Shown piece by piece: positions 18,391 to 26,799 of a DNA stretch of 64,000 nucleotides (the stretch's first letter is position 1; every line of letters begins with the position of its first letter). The position numbers were made by a program, and so were the translations under genes. Below the pieces are notes generated by a model. It was not told the origin of the DNA. It ran no database searches and saw only the letters and a program-made list of their open reading frames with translations. The stretch comes from Peribacillus sp. FSL P2-0133 (GTDB lineage: Bacteria; Bacillota; Bacilli; Bacillales; DSM-1321): NCBI RefSeq assembly GCF_037975445.1, contig NZ_CP150254.1, forward strand, positions 4,648,001 to 4,712,000. The letters are read 5' to 3'.

Positions 18391-19132
18391 GACCCAGCCC
18401 ACCATTCTCTGCTAATTGTTCGATAAAGTATTCTGGACGATTATCCTTTTTTTGAATCCCGCTTGGTTCGATTAAGACCGTGTCATAAATCTCTCCCTCT
18501 GCCATGATCGATACACGATTGCATATACTTTTAATGACATCCAGCTCATGACTAACAATGACAATCGTCACACCGAAGCGTTTGTTGATGTTCTCTAGCA
18601 CATCTAGTATTTCAGCCGTTGTATTTGGATCAAGGGAAGAGGTCGGTTCATCACATAATAACACTTGCGGGTTATTTGCCAATGCCCTTGCAATGGCAAC
18701 ACGCTGCTTTTGTCCCCCGCTTAATTGTGCAGGATATCTCTCCATCTCCTTCTCCAATCCGACAAATTGAAGACACTCTACAACACGGTTCCGACGTTCC
18801 TTCTTTGGATAATTTGCCAGCTCTAATGAGGCTGCCACATTGTCATAAACCGTTTTATTTGCCACAAGATTAAAATGCTGAAAGATCATGCCAATCGACT
18901 TCCGTGCCCCTCGAAGTGCTTTATTGTTCAATGTTGTCAACCTTTGGCCGTTTACCTCCACGTCACCTGCATCTGGGGTCTCCAACAAATTCATTAGCCG
19001 CAGCAACGTTGATTTCCCTGCTCCGCTTGCTCCGATTATTCCATGAATTTCACCTTTAGGTATTGTTAAAGTAACAGACTTAATAGCCTGAAATTGTGAA
19101 AATTTTTTACTCACTTGAACCAGGTTAATCAT
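18383..19132 (-). CDS. metN: Methionine ABC transporter ATP-binding protein MetN
   Basis: ABC ATPase of 249 residues: Walker A GASGAGKST (about 34-42), signature LSGGQKQRVAIA, Walker B VLLCDEPTSSLDP and the H-loop VIVSHELDV. It lacks most of the C-terminal NIL/ACT regulatory domain found in longer MetN proteins (about 340 residues), so methionine feedback on the ATPase may be absent. It heads the metNIQ operon. Confidence 0.88.
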   Translation of the reverse strand: MINLVQVSKKFSQFQAIKSVTLTIPKGEIHGIIGASGAGKSTLLRLMNLLETPDAGDVEVNGQRLTTLNNKALRGARKSIGMIFQHFNLVANKTVYDNVAASLELANYPKKERRNRVVECLQFVGLEKEMERYPAQLSGGQKQRVAIARALANNPQVLLCDEPTSSLDPNTTAEILDVLENINKRFGVTIVIVSHELDVIKSICNRVSIMAEGEIYDTVLIEPSGIQKKDNRPEYFIEQLAENGGLGHA

Positions 19133-19368
19133 AAAATCCCACTTTCTATTTGTTGAAAGGTAAGCATACCGCTCCTCATTATCGTTTCATCAAAGAAACA
19201 CAGCTGATAAATCATTTTATCAACTAATGAGGACCTAATGCAAAGACACAAATTAACAGTTAAAGACTTCCAACCCTATTAAGCTCCCTCTTTCTATTGG
19301 CTGCCATTCTTAGATATGAGTGTTATTTCATTATCATCATCCTTTATTTCTATTAGTCGGATTATTCC

Positions 19369-19397
19369 TTTCAAAATAACTGAGAGTGCATTATAAT
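19369..19397 (+). promoter_or_regulatory. Sigma-A type promoter of esterase gene
   Basis: TTTCAA, a 17-base spacer, then TATAAT. The start point would fall at about 19404, at the edge of the Fur box. The remainder of 19133-19368 shows nothing I recognise. Confidence 0.6.
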
Positions 19398-19404
19398 TAT
19401 AAAT

Positions 19405-19423
19405 GATAATGGTTATCATTATC
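19405..19423 (+). promoter_or_regulatory. Fur box
   Basis: GATAATGGTTATCATTATC matches the classical 19-base Fur consensus at nearly every position. Extra AATGAT/ATCATT bases on both sides extend the palindrome. It sits just downstream of the -10 box, so Fur with iron would block transcription of the esterase. Confidence 0.85.
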
Positions 19424-19481
19424 ATTTATTTTTTCTGAACTTCAAAAATACGAATGTTCTAAAGGACGTGGAGGAAAATAC

Positions 19482-20273
19482 ATGATTCGATACCTTGATG
19501 AGAAAATTGCCAACTATGAGGTATGTGTCATCTTACCCTCTGGTTACGATCAAACCAAGAAATACCGAACGATCTATTTGCATGATGGTGGTGAAACTGC
19601 CAAGCAAGCTGCAAACTATATCGATCATTTAATTCTTTCAGGGCAAATTGAACCGCTAATCGTTATTGGAATTGAACCCTTTGATCGCAAAAATGACTAT
19701 ACGCCGTGGGAAGCACCATCACTTGCACCGCATGCTTCCACCTTTGAAGGACAAGCACAGGTTTATTTACATACGGTCGTAACCGAAATAAAACCCTATA
19801 TAGATGCCCATTATGCTACGAATCCTGAACCTTCACATACAGCGATTTCCGGCTGCTCATTAGGAGGACTTGTTTCGATTTTCGCCTCCTATTATTATCC
19901 GGAGGTATTTCATCAATATATCTCATTATCCGCTTCCTTTTGGTACGAGGATGTTCTTCGCTATCTTCAAGGGGAAAAGATTGAACGGCAAGGAAATATC
20001 CATCTCAAACCAACAGTGAATCGTGAAGATCATCAACTCTATTTATATGTCGGGGAATTAGAGGGAATTTATAAAGAAACGATACAAAAGCATATGGTTG
20101 ACTACACGAAGAAGGCCCACCTTGAATTTATCAAGGAAGGCTATTTGGAATCTAGACTATTATTTGCGTTAGATCCAGAAGGAACTCATGATGACCTGTT
20201 CTTTTCTAACTACTTCTTTCAATCACTTCGTTGGTTATTTGGCAGGGAAAATAAAAACGAAACGGTTAATTAG
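19482..20273 (+). CDS. Fur-regulated esterase, siderophore-ester hydrolase family (BesA/Fes-like)
   Basis: Protein of 263 residues of the esterase D / Fes-IroE alpha-beta hydrolase family. The nucleophile elbow is GCSLGG (S at about 127), an acidic residue lies downstream, and the catalytic histidine is probably in EGTHDD near the end. No signal peptide, so it acts in the cytoplasm. With a Fur box at its promoter it is most likely a hydrolase that opens imported ferric-siderophore esters such as bacillibactin. No siderophore synthesis or uptake gene is adjacent. A 3-prime fragment of a sister gene lies at 25366-25521. A hairpin without a clear T-run follows at about 20296-20334. Confidence 0.8.
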   Translation: MIRYLDEKIANYEVCVILPSGYDQTKKYRTIYLHDGGETAKQAANYIDHLILSGQIEPLIVIGIEPFDRKNDYTPWEAPSLAPHASTFEGQAQVYLHTVVTEIKPYIDAHYATNPEPSHTAISGCSLGGLVSIFASYYYPEVFHQYISLSASFWYEDVLRYLQGEKIERQGNIHLKPTVNREDHQLYLYVGELEGIYKETIQKHMVDYTKKAHLEFIKEGYLESRLLFALDPEGTHDDLFFSNYFFQSLRWLFGRENKNETVN

Positions 20274-20432
20274 CCTTAATCGATTGCTTCACAACAGCCC
20301 CAAGAATGGTGATTTTCATCCAATCTTGGGGGCTTCAAGGCATTGACAGACCCGGCACGAAATTCATTTAGAGAGTCCTATTTTACTAAATTAAGGTTTT
20401 CAATTCTCAAAATAAGAAATAAACTACCTGAA

Positions 20433-20759
20433 TTATTCGCCTTTTTTCCCAAGAGCTACCCCCAAAGTAAGGAATATATAAGGATAAGTTAACAAAGCAA
20501 GCTCTAAAAAACCAAAGCTTCCAAATAGCAACATTTCCGGAGCGTGTCCGTCTAAATAATATCCTTTTCCGGTCATATACAATCCAACAAGGAGATATGT
20601 TGTTATAGATATTCCTATTAAAAAATATCCTATGATATTAAACTTAATTTTTGTAAAACTATATACTAAAATACCTAAATATAATAATCCAAGCAGTATC
20701 AATAAAATAGGTATGTATAATGGCTCATAAAAAAAATCACTCATACTTTCAATTAGCAT
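20433..20759 (-). CDS. Small membrane protein, possible orphan immunity protein
   Basis: Protein of 108 residues with about four hydrophobic segments and a short charged tail. Family not recognised. The frame just upstream on the same strand (about 20840-20925) reads VTGQYWGGQHRNTNLPLY and stops, which looks like a toxin tail, so this may be a membrane immunity protein that outlived its toxin. That is inference; the gene itself is plausible but unproven. Confidence 0.5.
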   Translation of the reverse strand: MLIESMSDFFYEPLYIPILLILLGLLYLGILVYSFTKIKFNIIGYFLIGISITTYLLVGLYMTGKGYYLDGHAPEMLLFGSFGFLELALLTYPYIFLTLGVALGKKGE

Positions 20760-20986
20760 CTTATGCTCCCCTTATAAAAATAACTTATTCTGGATGTCAG
20801 ACCTTAATATAAGTAATGGCTGCCACGGTTCTAAATTCTAAGAACATGTATAAAGTGGAAGGTTTGTATTCCGATGTTGGCCGCCCCAGTATTGACCTGT
20901 AACCCTATTAAAATTATTTTTATTCATAATTATGACTATCCAAAAACACGGACAATTAAAATAGCAATGTCGTCTTTTTAACATCT

Positions 20987-21130
20987 TTATCGGTCCAATA
21001 TACCAGGTAATGTCTGAGAAATATTTGTCAGTTGGTCGACAACATCAAATACTGCTTTCGTCATAAATATTTGAACCACTATTAAAATACTCAGTAATAT
21101 TAAAAGAATTATTTTAAAAGTTGTATTCAT
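20987..21130 (-). CDS. 47-residue membrane protein, possible immunity protein
   Basis: Begins MNTTFKIILLILLSILIVV, a single membrane helix, then a short polar tail ending LPGILDR. The start has a good AGAGAGG site 11 bases ahead. It begins 20 bases after the stop of a toxin-tail relic (21150-21269), the arrangement expected for a toxin-immunity pair. The product is unknown otherwise. Confidence 0.5.
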   Translation of the reverse strand: MNTTFKIILLILLSILIVVQIFMTKAVFDVVDQLTNISQTLPGILDR

Positions 21131-21149
21131 GTAAACTTATTACCTCTCT

Positions 21150-21269
21150 TTAGTGGGCCCAACCAGCAGCAGGGTTAAAAGTTTTCCCACTTTTATTTCT
21201 ACTTAAACCCGTTACTCCATCATGTAACTGCCATCTAGCATAGTAACGATAACACATTTCAATAAACAT
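21150..21269 (-). pseudogene. Relic toxin C-terminal tail
   Basis: Reads YYARWQLHDGVTGLSRNKSG and then KTFNPAAGWAH before the stop. The composition and W-H ending resemble tips of secreted polymorphic toxins. There is no ribosome binding site and nothing toxin-like upstream, so only the 3-prime end of a gene remains. It lies directly ahead of a small membrane protein gene. Confidence 0.4.
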
Positions 21270-21302
21270 CAATATATTAATAATGTTAATGATTTTTCAC
21301 AT

Positions 21303-21545
21303 CTATTTGTTTTTATCTACACGCTTTTCTACTACGACCCAAGAAAAGTAAATCAGTAGAGTGGTTATCAAAATTATGAAGCCAGCTTGTGTGATATAAG
21401 AAAAATCCCATTCTTTAATTTCTTTCTCATCAAGTCCATAATAATTTTGAATTACATAGTTCGAAGTCTCATAATCCATAAAAAGGTAACATATAATTCC
21501 TCCAATTAAAACTCCACCTAATATTGATAATAAAAACTTTGTCAA
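21303..21545 (-). CDS. Small membrane protein with two transmembrane helices
   Basis: Protein of 80 residues: helix 1 (about 3-22), an acidic loop (DEKEIKEWDF), helix 2 (about 53-72), then a basic tail. Family not recognised. It is the third small membrane protein in a row on this strand within 1.1 kb, in a region with toxin-tail relics, so an immunity role is possible. The 21550-21880 stretch upstream holds no intact gene but includes an 80-base element repeated at 27.5 kb. Confidence 0.5.
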   Translation of the reverse strand: MTKFLLSILGGVLIGGIICYLFMDYETSNYVIQNYYGLDEKEIKEWDFSYITQAGFIILITTLLIYFSWVVVEKRVDKNK

Positions 21546-21751
21546 TATGGTGTCCCCCTAACGCTTAGTAAAAATGAGTGAGAAAAAACTTAATTCAGAT
21601 AATCTAAAGTCTCTACCTTCATCCCTGAATGACAAGCGCTTCTCTAAAATTGTTCAAACTCTACTTCATACAAGGTTCTCTTAAAAGATATAAATACCTT
21701 CATTTTCCTCGAGTAACTCCTTAGAATTCTCTTCTCTCATTTTTAATCTTT

Positions 21752-21830
21752 TATAATGGCATAATAACCATAAATCCAGATTGATAGGTTCCAAAATTGA
21801 ATTCAGGATTTTCACATATGGAAAACTCCC
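21752..21830. repeat. Approximately 80-base element, copy 1
   Basis: Aligns with 27537-27612, sharing AATAACC, then CAAAATTGAATTCAGGATTT and CATATATGGAA-like sequence. Both copies lie upstream of minus-strand genes next to toxin relics. It could be remnants of a duplicated promoter region. Confidence 0.55.
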
Positions 21831-21883
21831 CTTTCTTTCCGATAGGCTATGTTAAATCTTAATGTTGTTTTACCCCAAAAGAA

Positions 21884-21906
21884 AACCGCCCTTTGAATAG
21901 GCGGTT
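21884..21906 (-). terminator. Terminator
   Basis: AACCGCC / GGCGGTT stem followed by TTTTC on the minus strand, about 50 bases after the small gene at 21958-22122. Confidence 0.7.
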
Positions 21907-21957
21907 AATTAAACTATCGTTTCCCGTTAGTGGCAATGAATCCCGAAGCTTTGTTTC

Positions 21958-22122
21958 CTAATCTTTCTCTATTGTAACAAGTGAATAAACTGCTCCACCG
22001 CCACCTGCTCCTGACATAGCACTCTGAGAGACAACCTTCCATCCCTCTTGCAAAAGTTGATTTAAATCACTTAAGTTATTCTTCTTTTCGGTAAGATAAT
22101 AAACTACGATTGCCTTTTGCAT
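21958..22122 (-). CDS. Small DUF4177-like protein
   Basis: About 54 residues: MQKAIVVYYLTEKK, then LNQLLQEGWKVVSQSAMSG, a glycine run and a final YSLVTIEKD strand. The LNxLxxEGWxVV pattern with a closing strand is typical of the small DUF4177-type fold. The start is ATG 22122, preceded by GGAGGGAGC; the longer frame merely reads through that site. Function unknown. Confidence 0.65.
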   Translation of the reverse strand: MQKAIVVYYLTEKKNNLSDLNQLLQEGWKVVSQSAMSGAGGGGAVYSLVTIEKD

Positions 22123-22349
22123 AATACAGCTCCCTCCAGAACTCAATATATCCTATATAAAATTTCATGATTTTACCGAAGCCGTTCGTCGAAGCTTACT
22201 GTTTGTTTCATTTACAGTAAACAGACAAGAGGCGACAACATATTTTTCTTATTCGACATTGTGTTCTCATTTCCATGCTGTTTAACATCTATCCTTTTGT
22301 ACGACATGTTTCGTAACTGGATTTACTTTTATTCCACAACACCGTGACG

Positions 22350-22862
22350 TTATTTCGACGACACCACCAAAAACCGGACATTTTGATCCGAGAAGTTAAA
22401 CCAGTAATGGGCTTTTCTAGCATCGAACATGAACGACTGCTGTTCATGGAGTTCCATTCTTTCTCCCTCTATTTCCACTGTTAACTTCCCTTCGATAATG
22501 AATAAGAATTCATGTCCGCTATGAGAAAAGGCGCTTCCTTTATTTTCTCCTGGCTTTAAGGTGACAAGAATAGGCGAAAAAACAGCATCACGAATGCCGC
22601 TGGATAAATTCTGATAGTGAAATTGTTCATGATTATTATCTGAATTTTCTTGGGAACGGTCCTCAGAAAAAAAGAAACTTGGGCTGACATCCAATGTATC
22701 AGCGATTTTTTTTAATGACTCTAATGTGACGCTTGATTTACCCCGTTCTACTTGTGATAAAAAGCTGATCGAAACGCCTGTTTGTTCAGCAAGGCTCTTT
22801 AATGTTAGTTTTCGCTCTTTCCTCAATGATTTCATTTTTTCCCCGATTGAATCAAAAGGCAT
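22350..22862 (-). CDS. XRE-family regulator with C-terminal cupin domain
   Basis: About 170 residues. An N-terminal helix-turn-helix (MKSLRKERKLTLKSLAEQTG, then SISFLSQVERGKSS) is followed by a cupin barrel (LKPGENKGSAFSHSGHEFLF, then EGKLTVEIEGE and FDARKAHYW). Such regulators sense small ligands such as amino acids. I start at ATG 22862 because AAAGGGGG precedes it. It is divergent from the transporter/ornithine cyclodeaminase-family operon, and a perfect palindrome in the gap is the likely operator, so it probably controls that operon. Confidence 0.85.
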   Translation of the reverse strand: MPFDSIGEKMKSLRKERKLTLKSLAEQTGVSISFLSQVERGKSSVTLESLKKIADTLDVSPSFFFSEDRSQENSDNNHEQFHYQNLSSGIRDAVFSPILVTLKPGENKGSAFSHSGHEFLFIIEGKLTVEIEGERMELHEQQSFMFDARKAHYWFNFSDQNVRFLVVSSK

Positions 22863-22945
22863 AGAGATGCCCCCTTTTTTTACATAGTATCTAGCTACAT
22901 TATACAGTACAAATTTTGATGGATGTTCCGTCATTAATAAAATAA

Positions 22946-22974
22946 TTGACAGAAAATTTTAAATTATTTACAAT
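22946..22974 (+). promoter_or_regulatory. Sigma-A promoter of MHS transporter operon
   Basis: Perfect TTGACA, a 17-base spacer, then TACAAT. Transcription would start at about 22981, immediately before the palindromic operator. Confidence 0.8.
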
Positions 22975-22986
22975 AAAGGAAATAAT

Positions 22987-23009
22987 AAATTGAAGTGACA
23001 CTTCAATTT
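22987..23009 (+). promoter_or_regulatory. 23-base perfect palindromic operator
   Basis: AAATTGAAGTG, a central A, then CACTTCAATTT. It lies just past the -10 box of the transporter promoter, a position where a bound protein would block transcription. The XRE-cupin regulator encoded next door is the likely ligand-responsive repressor. Confidence 0.7.
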
Positions 23010-23026
23010 TAACGGGGTGACTCAAG

Positions 23027-24325
23027 ATGGAGAAGAAACAAATGCGGCGAATTTTAATTGCGAGTTTAGTCGGAAGTTCAATTGAGTGGTTTGACTATTT
23101 TTTATATGGGACCGTTGCAGCTCTCGTGTTTAATCAGCTTTTCTTTGTGAATGAGGATCCGACAATAGGGCTGTTGCTTTCCTATGCATCCTTTGCGTTA
23201 GCATTCTTCATCCGGCCTTTTGGCGGAGTGATCTTTAGCCATATTGGCGATCGTATCGGGAGAAAGAAAACACTTGTTTTAACTCTTAGTTTAATGGGTG
23301 TCGCAACTTTTGGGATGGGTCTTCTTCCTACGTATCAAGCCGTTGGGATTTGGGCGCCGATTTTATTAATCACGTTGCGCCTAGTTCAAGGTCTGGGAAT
23401 TGGCGGTGAATGGGGAGGCGCGCTTTTATTGGCCGTTGAATATGCTCCCGCTGAAAAACGGGGCTTGTTCGGAGCTATTCCTCAGATGGGTGTTACTATA
23501 GGAATGCTGCTTGGAACCATTGCCTTATCTATTATGACACTGCTTCCTGAAAACGCATTCATGACTTGGGGATGGCGTTTACCATTCATTTTTAGTGCTT
23601 TGCTTGTATTTTTTGGCCTATGGATTCGTAAAGGAATTGATGAAACACCGTCTTTCAAAAAAGTAAAGGAATCCGGAGAAGTTCCAAAGCTGCCGATTGT
23701 AGAAACTCTTAAGAATTATTGGCGTGAAGTGCTTATCGCCGTAGGAGCCAAAGTGGTAGAAACAGCGCCATTTTATATTTTCAGCACATTTGTCGTATCA
23801 TACGCTACTTCAAATCTCGGTTTCTCACGGACTGCTACATTAACTGCAGTCATGATTGCAACAATTATAACGACGATTTTAATACCATTCATGGGGAAGT
23901 TATCCGATACAATTGGCCGCAAAAAGCTGTTTATAGGCGGAACGATTGGGATGGCACTGTTTGCATTCCCATACTTCTGGTTGCTGCAGCAAAAATCGGT
24001 ACTGCTATTAATCGTTGCGACAGTGATAGGTTTAGGGGTTATTTGGGCTCCCATCACAGCTGTTCTTGGAACGATGTTCTCGGAAATTTTCGATGCAAAG
24101 ATCCGTTATACCGGCATCACGCTTGGATATCAAATCGGGGCAGCTCTGGCAGGAGGAACTGCTCCGCTAGTTGCAACGGCTTTACTTAATAGATTTAATA
24201 ACTCCTATGTTCCTGTCGCCATTTATATTATTTTTGCATCTCTCCTGTCACTGGCAGCGATTTGGGCAGTTAAGGATCGTAGTAATCAGAAATTAGACGA
24301 AACGCATAATACTAGAGCCATGTAA
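23027..24325 (+). CDS. MHS-family metabolite:proton symporter (MFS)
   Basis: Protein of 432 residues with twelve predicted membrane helices. Signatures are SSIEWFDYFLYG near the N-terminus and the MFS loop GDRIGRKKTL between helices 2 and 3, with a second copy GKLSDTIGRKKLF in the second half. The first is typical of the metabolite:H+ symporter group (ProP, KgtP, ShiA relatives). The substrate is unknown, but linkage to an ornithine cyclodeaminase-family enzyme suggests an amino acid or derived acid. Starts after GGGGTGACTCAAG. Confidence 0.85.
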   Translation: MEKKQMRRILIASLVGSSIEWFDYFLYGTVAALVFNQLFFVNEDPTIGLLLSYASFALAFFIRPFGGVIFSHIGDRIGRKKTLVLTLSLMGVATFGMGLLPTYQAVGIWAPILLITLRLVQGLGIGGEWGGALLLAVEYAPAEKRGLFGAIPQMGVTIGMLLGTIALSIMTLLPENAFMTWGWRLPFIFSALLVFFGLWIRKGIDETPSFKKVKESGEVPKLPIVETLKNYWREVLIAVGAKVVETAPFYIFSTFVVSYATSNLGFSRTATLTAVMIATIITTILIPFMGKLSDTIGRKKLFIGGTIGMALFAFPYFWLLQQKSVLLLIVATVIGLGVIWAPITAVLGTMFSEIFDAKIRYTGITLGYQIGAALAGGTAPLVATALLNRFNNSYVPVAIYIIFASLLSLAAIWAVKDRSNQKLDETHNTRAM

Positions 24326-24360
24326 TCCATGGTTCTCTTACTTCAAGGAGGACAATTGAA

Positions 24361-25344
24361 ATGTTAGTTATAAGTGAGAAGGAAATTCAACAATCATATG
24401 GAATGGAAGACGCAATAGCGGATGTAAAGGCCGTATTGCATGCACATGGTGCTAGAAAAATAGACAACCCTCATCGCACCGTTCTTGCTTTCCCTCAACA
24501 CGAGGCATCGGCACTTTACATGCCAAGCGCTGATTTATCTGAAGAGGTTTCGGCGGTCAAAGTCGTTACCATTTTCCCGAAGAATCCTTCAAGGGGGATG
24601 GCAACAACACAAGGGGTCATCCTGCTGTCAGATGCAGAAAATGGCGAACACTTAGCATTGTTGAATGCCTCCTATTTAACACGTCTCAGAACGGGGGCAT
24701 TGAGCGGCATCGCCACAGACTTTCTCGCTCGTAAAGACGCCCGGGTTCTCACGATCATCGGAACGGGAGCTATGGGATTTGAACAAGCAATTGGTGTGTT
24801 AGCCGTAAGGGACATTGAGCGTATTTTATTAGTAAATCGCACACGAGAGAAAGCGGAGAAATTCGGTGAAAAGCTGCGCGCATTCGGAGTAACTGTTCCT
24901 TTTGAGGTTTACGAAGATGTTTCAGCAGCAGTTCGTCAAGCAGATATTATTTGCTGTGCAACCCGCTCGAACGAACCTGTATTTAATGGGCAGGATGTAA
25001 AGCCGGGCACACACATTAACGGGGTCGGATCTTATTTGCCGGATATGAAAGAAGTGGATAATACCACGGTTTCACGCGCTGCTAAAATTATCGTCGACGA
25101 TTTGGCGGGCGTGAAGGATGAAGCAGGAGAACTCATTTCTGCAGCCAATCAGGGAAATTGGTCGTTTAATGATATTCACGGCGAGCTTTTTGAACTTGTA
25201 ATGCTGACCAAAACAGGCAGGGAAAATGAAGAGGAAATTACCTTCTTTAAATCAGTCGGTGCTGCTTACTTTGACCTCGCTGTCGCAAAAGGTGTTTACC
25301 GCCAATCGAACGAACGGAACATCGGGATGGAGATTGAGGTATAA
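24361..25344 (+). CDS. Ornithine cyclodeaminase / mu-crystallin family protein
   Basis: Protein of 327 residues. The Rossmann motif GTGAMG lies at about 137-142, preceded by RTGALSGIATDFLARKDA, and the substrate side has VKVVTIFPKNPS. The family covers ornithine cyclodeaminase, lysine cyclodeaminase, alanine dehydrogenase of archaeal type, and ketimine reductases, so the exact substrate is not set. It begins 35 bases after the transporter stop with AAGGAGG and is co-transcribed with it. Import of an amino acid followed by oxidation or cyclisation is the likely task. Confidence 0.85.
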   Translation: MLVISEKEIQQSYGMEDAIADVKAVLHAHGARKIDNPHRTVLAFPQHEASALYMPSADLSEEVSAVKVVTIFPKNPSRGMATTQGVILLSDAENGEHLALLNASYLTRLRTGALSGIATDFLARKDARVLTIIGTGAMGFEQAIGVLAVRDIERILLVNRTREKAEKFGEKLRAFGVTVPFEVYEDVSAAVRQADIICCATRSNEPVFNGQDVKPGTHINGVGSYLPDMKEVDNTTVSRAAKIIVDDLAGVKDEAGELISAANQGNWSFNDIHGELFELVMLTKTGRENEEEITFFKSVGAAYFDLAVAKGVYRQSNERNIGMEIEV

Positions 25345-25365
25345 AAAGAAGCTCGTACATGTTGC

Positions 25366-25521
25366 GGTCTATTATTTGAGTTAAATCCAGAAGGAACTCA
25401 TGGTGACCTATTCTTTTCCAACTACTTCATTAAGTCGCTACGGCGGTTATTTGACATTGAAAATAGAAACGATGGATCGTTAATCATAAAAATAGCCGCA
25501 AAGAATGGTGATGTTCACTAA
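25366..25521 (+). pseudogene. 3-prime fragment of a second siderophore-type esterase
   Basis: Reads LLFELNPEGTHGDLFFSNYF, then KSLRRLFDIENRND, closely matching the C-terminal end of the esterase at 19482-20273 (LLFALDPEGTHDDLFFSNYF). The sequence after it also resembles the region after that gene (AAGAATGGTGAT). Only the last about 50 codons remain, with no start, catalytic serine or promoter. The remaining gap to 25810 has no supported gene. Confidence 0.85.
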
Positions 25522-25810
25522 GTCTCGGAGGCTAGTTTTTAACCGCACTGCTCACTACAGACGCATGATTCTCATCCATTGCTACATACAGCTCCACTGC
25601 TAACTACTTCAATGATTAATATTCAGCTTAGCCTATAGCATCTTTACATTTACTGGAACATTTCATCAGGTTATTGTATGTTTATATGAATGAAGACACT
25701 TACCTTAACTAGTTATGATTGGAATAGTACTTTCTTGGCATGAAGAGGGTGCTAAAGAAATTTCTGAATAAAAATGACATTGGATGTAGTTACTAGTGGA
25801 GACCGAACAA

Positions 25811-25842
25811 AAACACACCCATAAAAGTACCTGGGTGTGTTT
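25811..25842 (-). terminator. Terminator
   Basis: AAACACACCCA / TGGGTGTGTTT stem with a 10-base loop. It is 30 bases beyond the stop of the immunity candidate at 25874. Confidence 0.8.
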
Positions 25843-25873
25843 AACTATTTAATATATAGAAATCTTTAATTAC

Positions 25874-26410
25874 TTAACTTCCGCCAGAATCATTTCCAAG
25901 TATTTTATCTAATAATCCCATCTGACTAACTATTTCAATATCATTTTTAAAATTTTGTAAACTAGCTTTATATTCATCGTATTCTAAATCTTTGGAGTAG
26001 CCAATACATAAGTTTAATATACTGTTTAGTTTTTCAGCAGAACCACTAATAAAATAGGTCGTGAGTATTTTATTATTTGTGCTTGCAAGTACTACAATTG
26101 TTGCCATGTCCAGTGCATATTCTATGTCTGTATCTGAGATCTTTCTATTCTTTTTCTTAGGGCATCTAAATTCATAGCTATTAATAGAATGAATTTTTCC
26201 TGTGAGTAATTCTAGTATCGTTTTATTATAGATTAAATATACTCCTTTAATTAGCTTCATTTCTGGAGCATAAGGATCAGCCAGTATATATTTTATACGT
26301 TCATCTTCTTTAGGAATATCTATTCCGTCTAAATCATGCTCTAATATATAAGCTACTTCCTCAATTCTTTTAGGAGGGAATAAATTCGCGAAGCCGTATT
26401 TTTTTTCCAT
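25874..26410 (-). CDS. Putative immunity protein for adjacent toxin fragment
   Basis: Cytosolic protein of 178 residues, mixed alpha/beta, with no membrane segment or motif I recognise. It starts 32 bases after the toxin-like fragment at 26443 on the same strand, with AAAGGGAGTATTC ahead. The pairing and lack of any other neighbour argue for an immunity role. Family unknown. Confidence 0.6.
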   Translation of the reverse strand: MEKKYGFANLFPPKRIEEVAYILEHDLDGIDIPKEDERIKYILADPYAPEMKLIKGVYLIYNKTILELLTGKIHSINSYEFRCPKKKNRKISDTDIEYALDMATIVVLASTNNKILTTYFISGSAEKLNSILNLCIGYSKDLEYDEYKASLQNFKNDIEIVSQMGLLDKILGNDSGGS

Positions 26411-26442
26411 AGAATACTCCCTTTGTAAATTAATTTGATAAA

Positions 26443-26799
26443 TTACCAGAGCTTACCTCCTCCGTAGAATGAGTGAGTACCATATTCATGAGGATGATAA
26501 TGTGCAAATGTACGTTTTCCTTTACCAGCAGTATGTGCTGAATCAAATCTATATCGTCCAGTTGGTGAAGCACCTTTTGCTATACTGAGTGCATTTGATG
26601 AGCCAATACTCCAAGTATCTAATCCACTTTTTAATCTTGAAATTGCTTTCGATTTAGATCTACCTGGACCAACCCATAGCCCCTTAGAGTTTGAAGTTCT
26701 CATTGCTTCATAATGCACATACCTCTTATTTTTTGTGTTATCATTAGCTACCTTACCTGCTACCCATAATGCACCTGCTTTTAAATTTTTATTGCTCTT
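26443..26799 (-). pseudogene. Orphan polymorphic-toxin C-terminal domain
   Basis: The frame carries ALWVAGKVANDNTKNKRYVH, a glycine/serine-rich basic middle, and a histidine-rich end (FAHYHPHEYGTHSFYGG). Histidine clusters and an aromatic-glycine end are typical of nuclease-type toxin tips. Its 5-prime end runs out of frame into the 3-prime end of the lipoprotein gene, and I see no start codon with a ribosome site, so it looks like a toxin tip cut from its delivery domain. The next gene is the likely immunity partner. Confidence 0.6.

Noticed and set aside
19133..19368. SAM riboswitch (S-box) ahead of metNIQ
   Set aside because: None of the conserved S-box core segments is seen on the minus strand.
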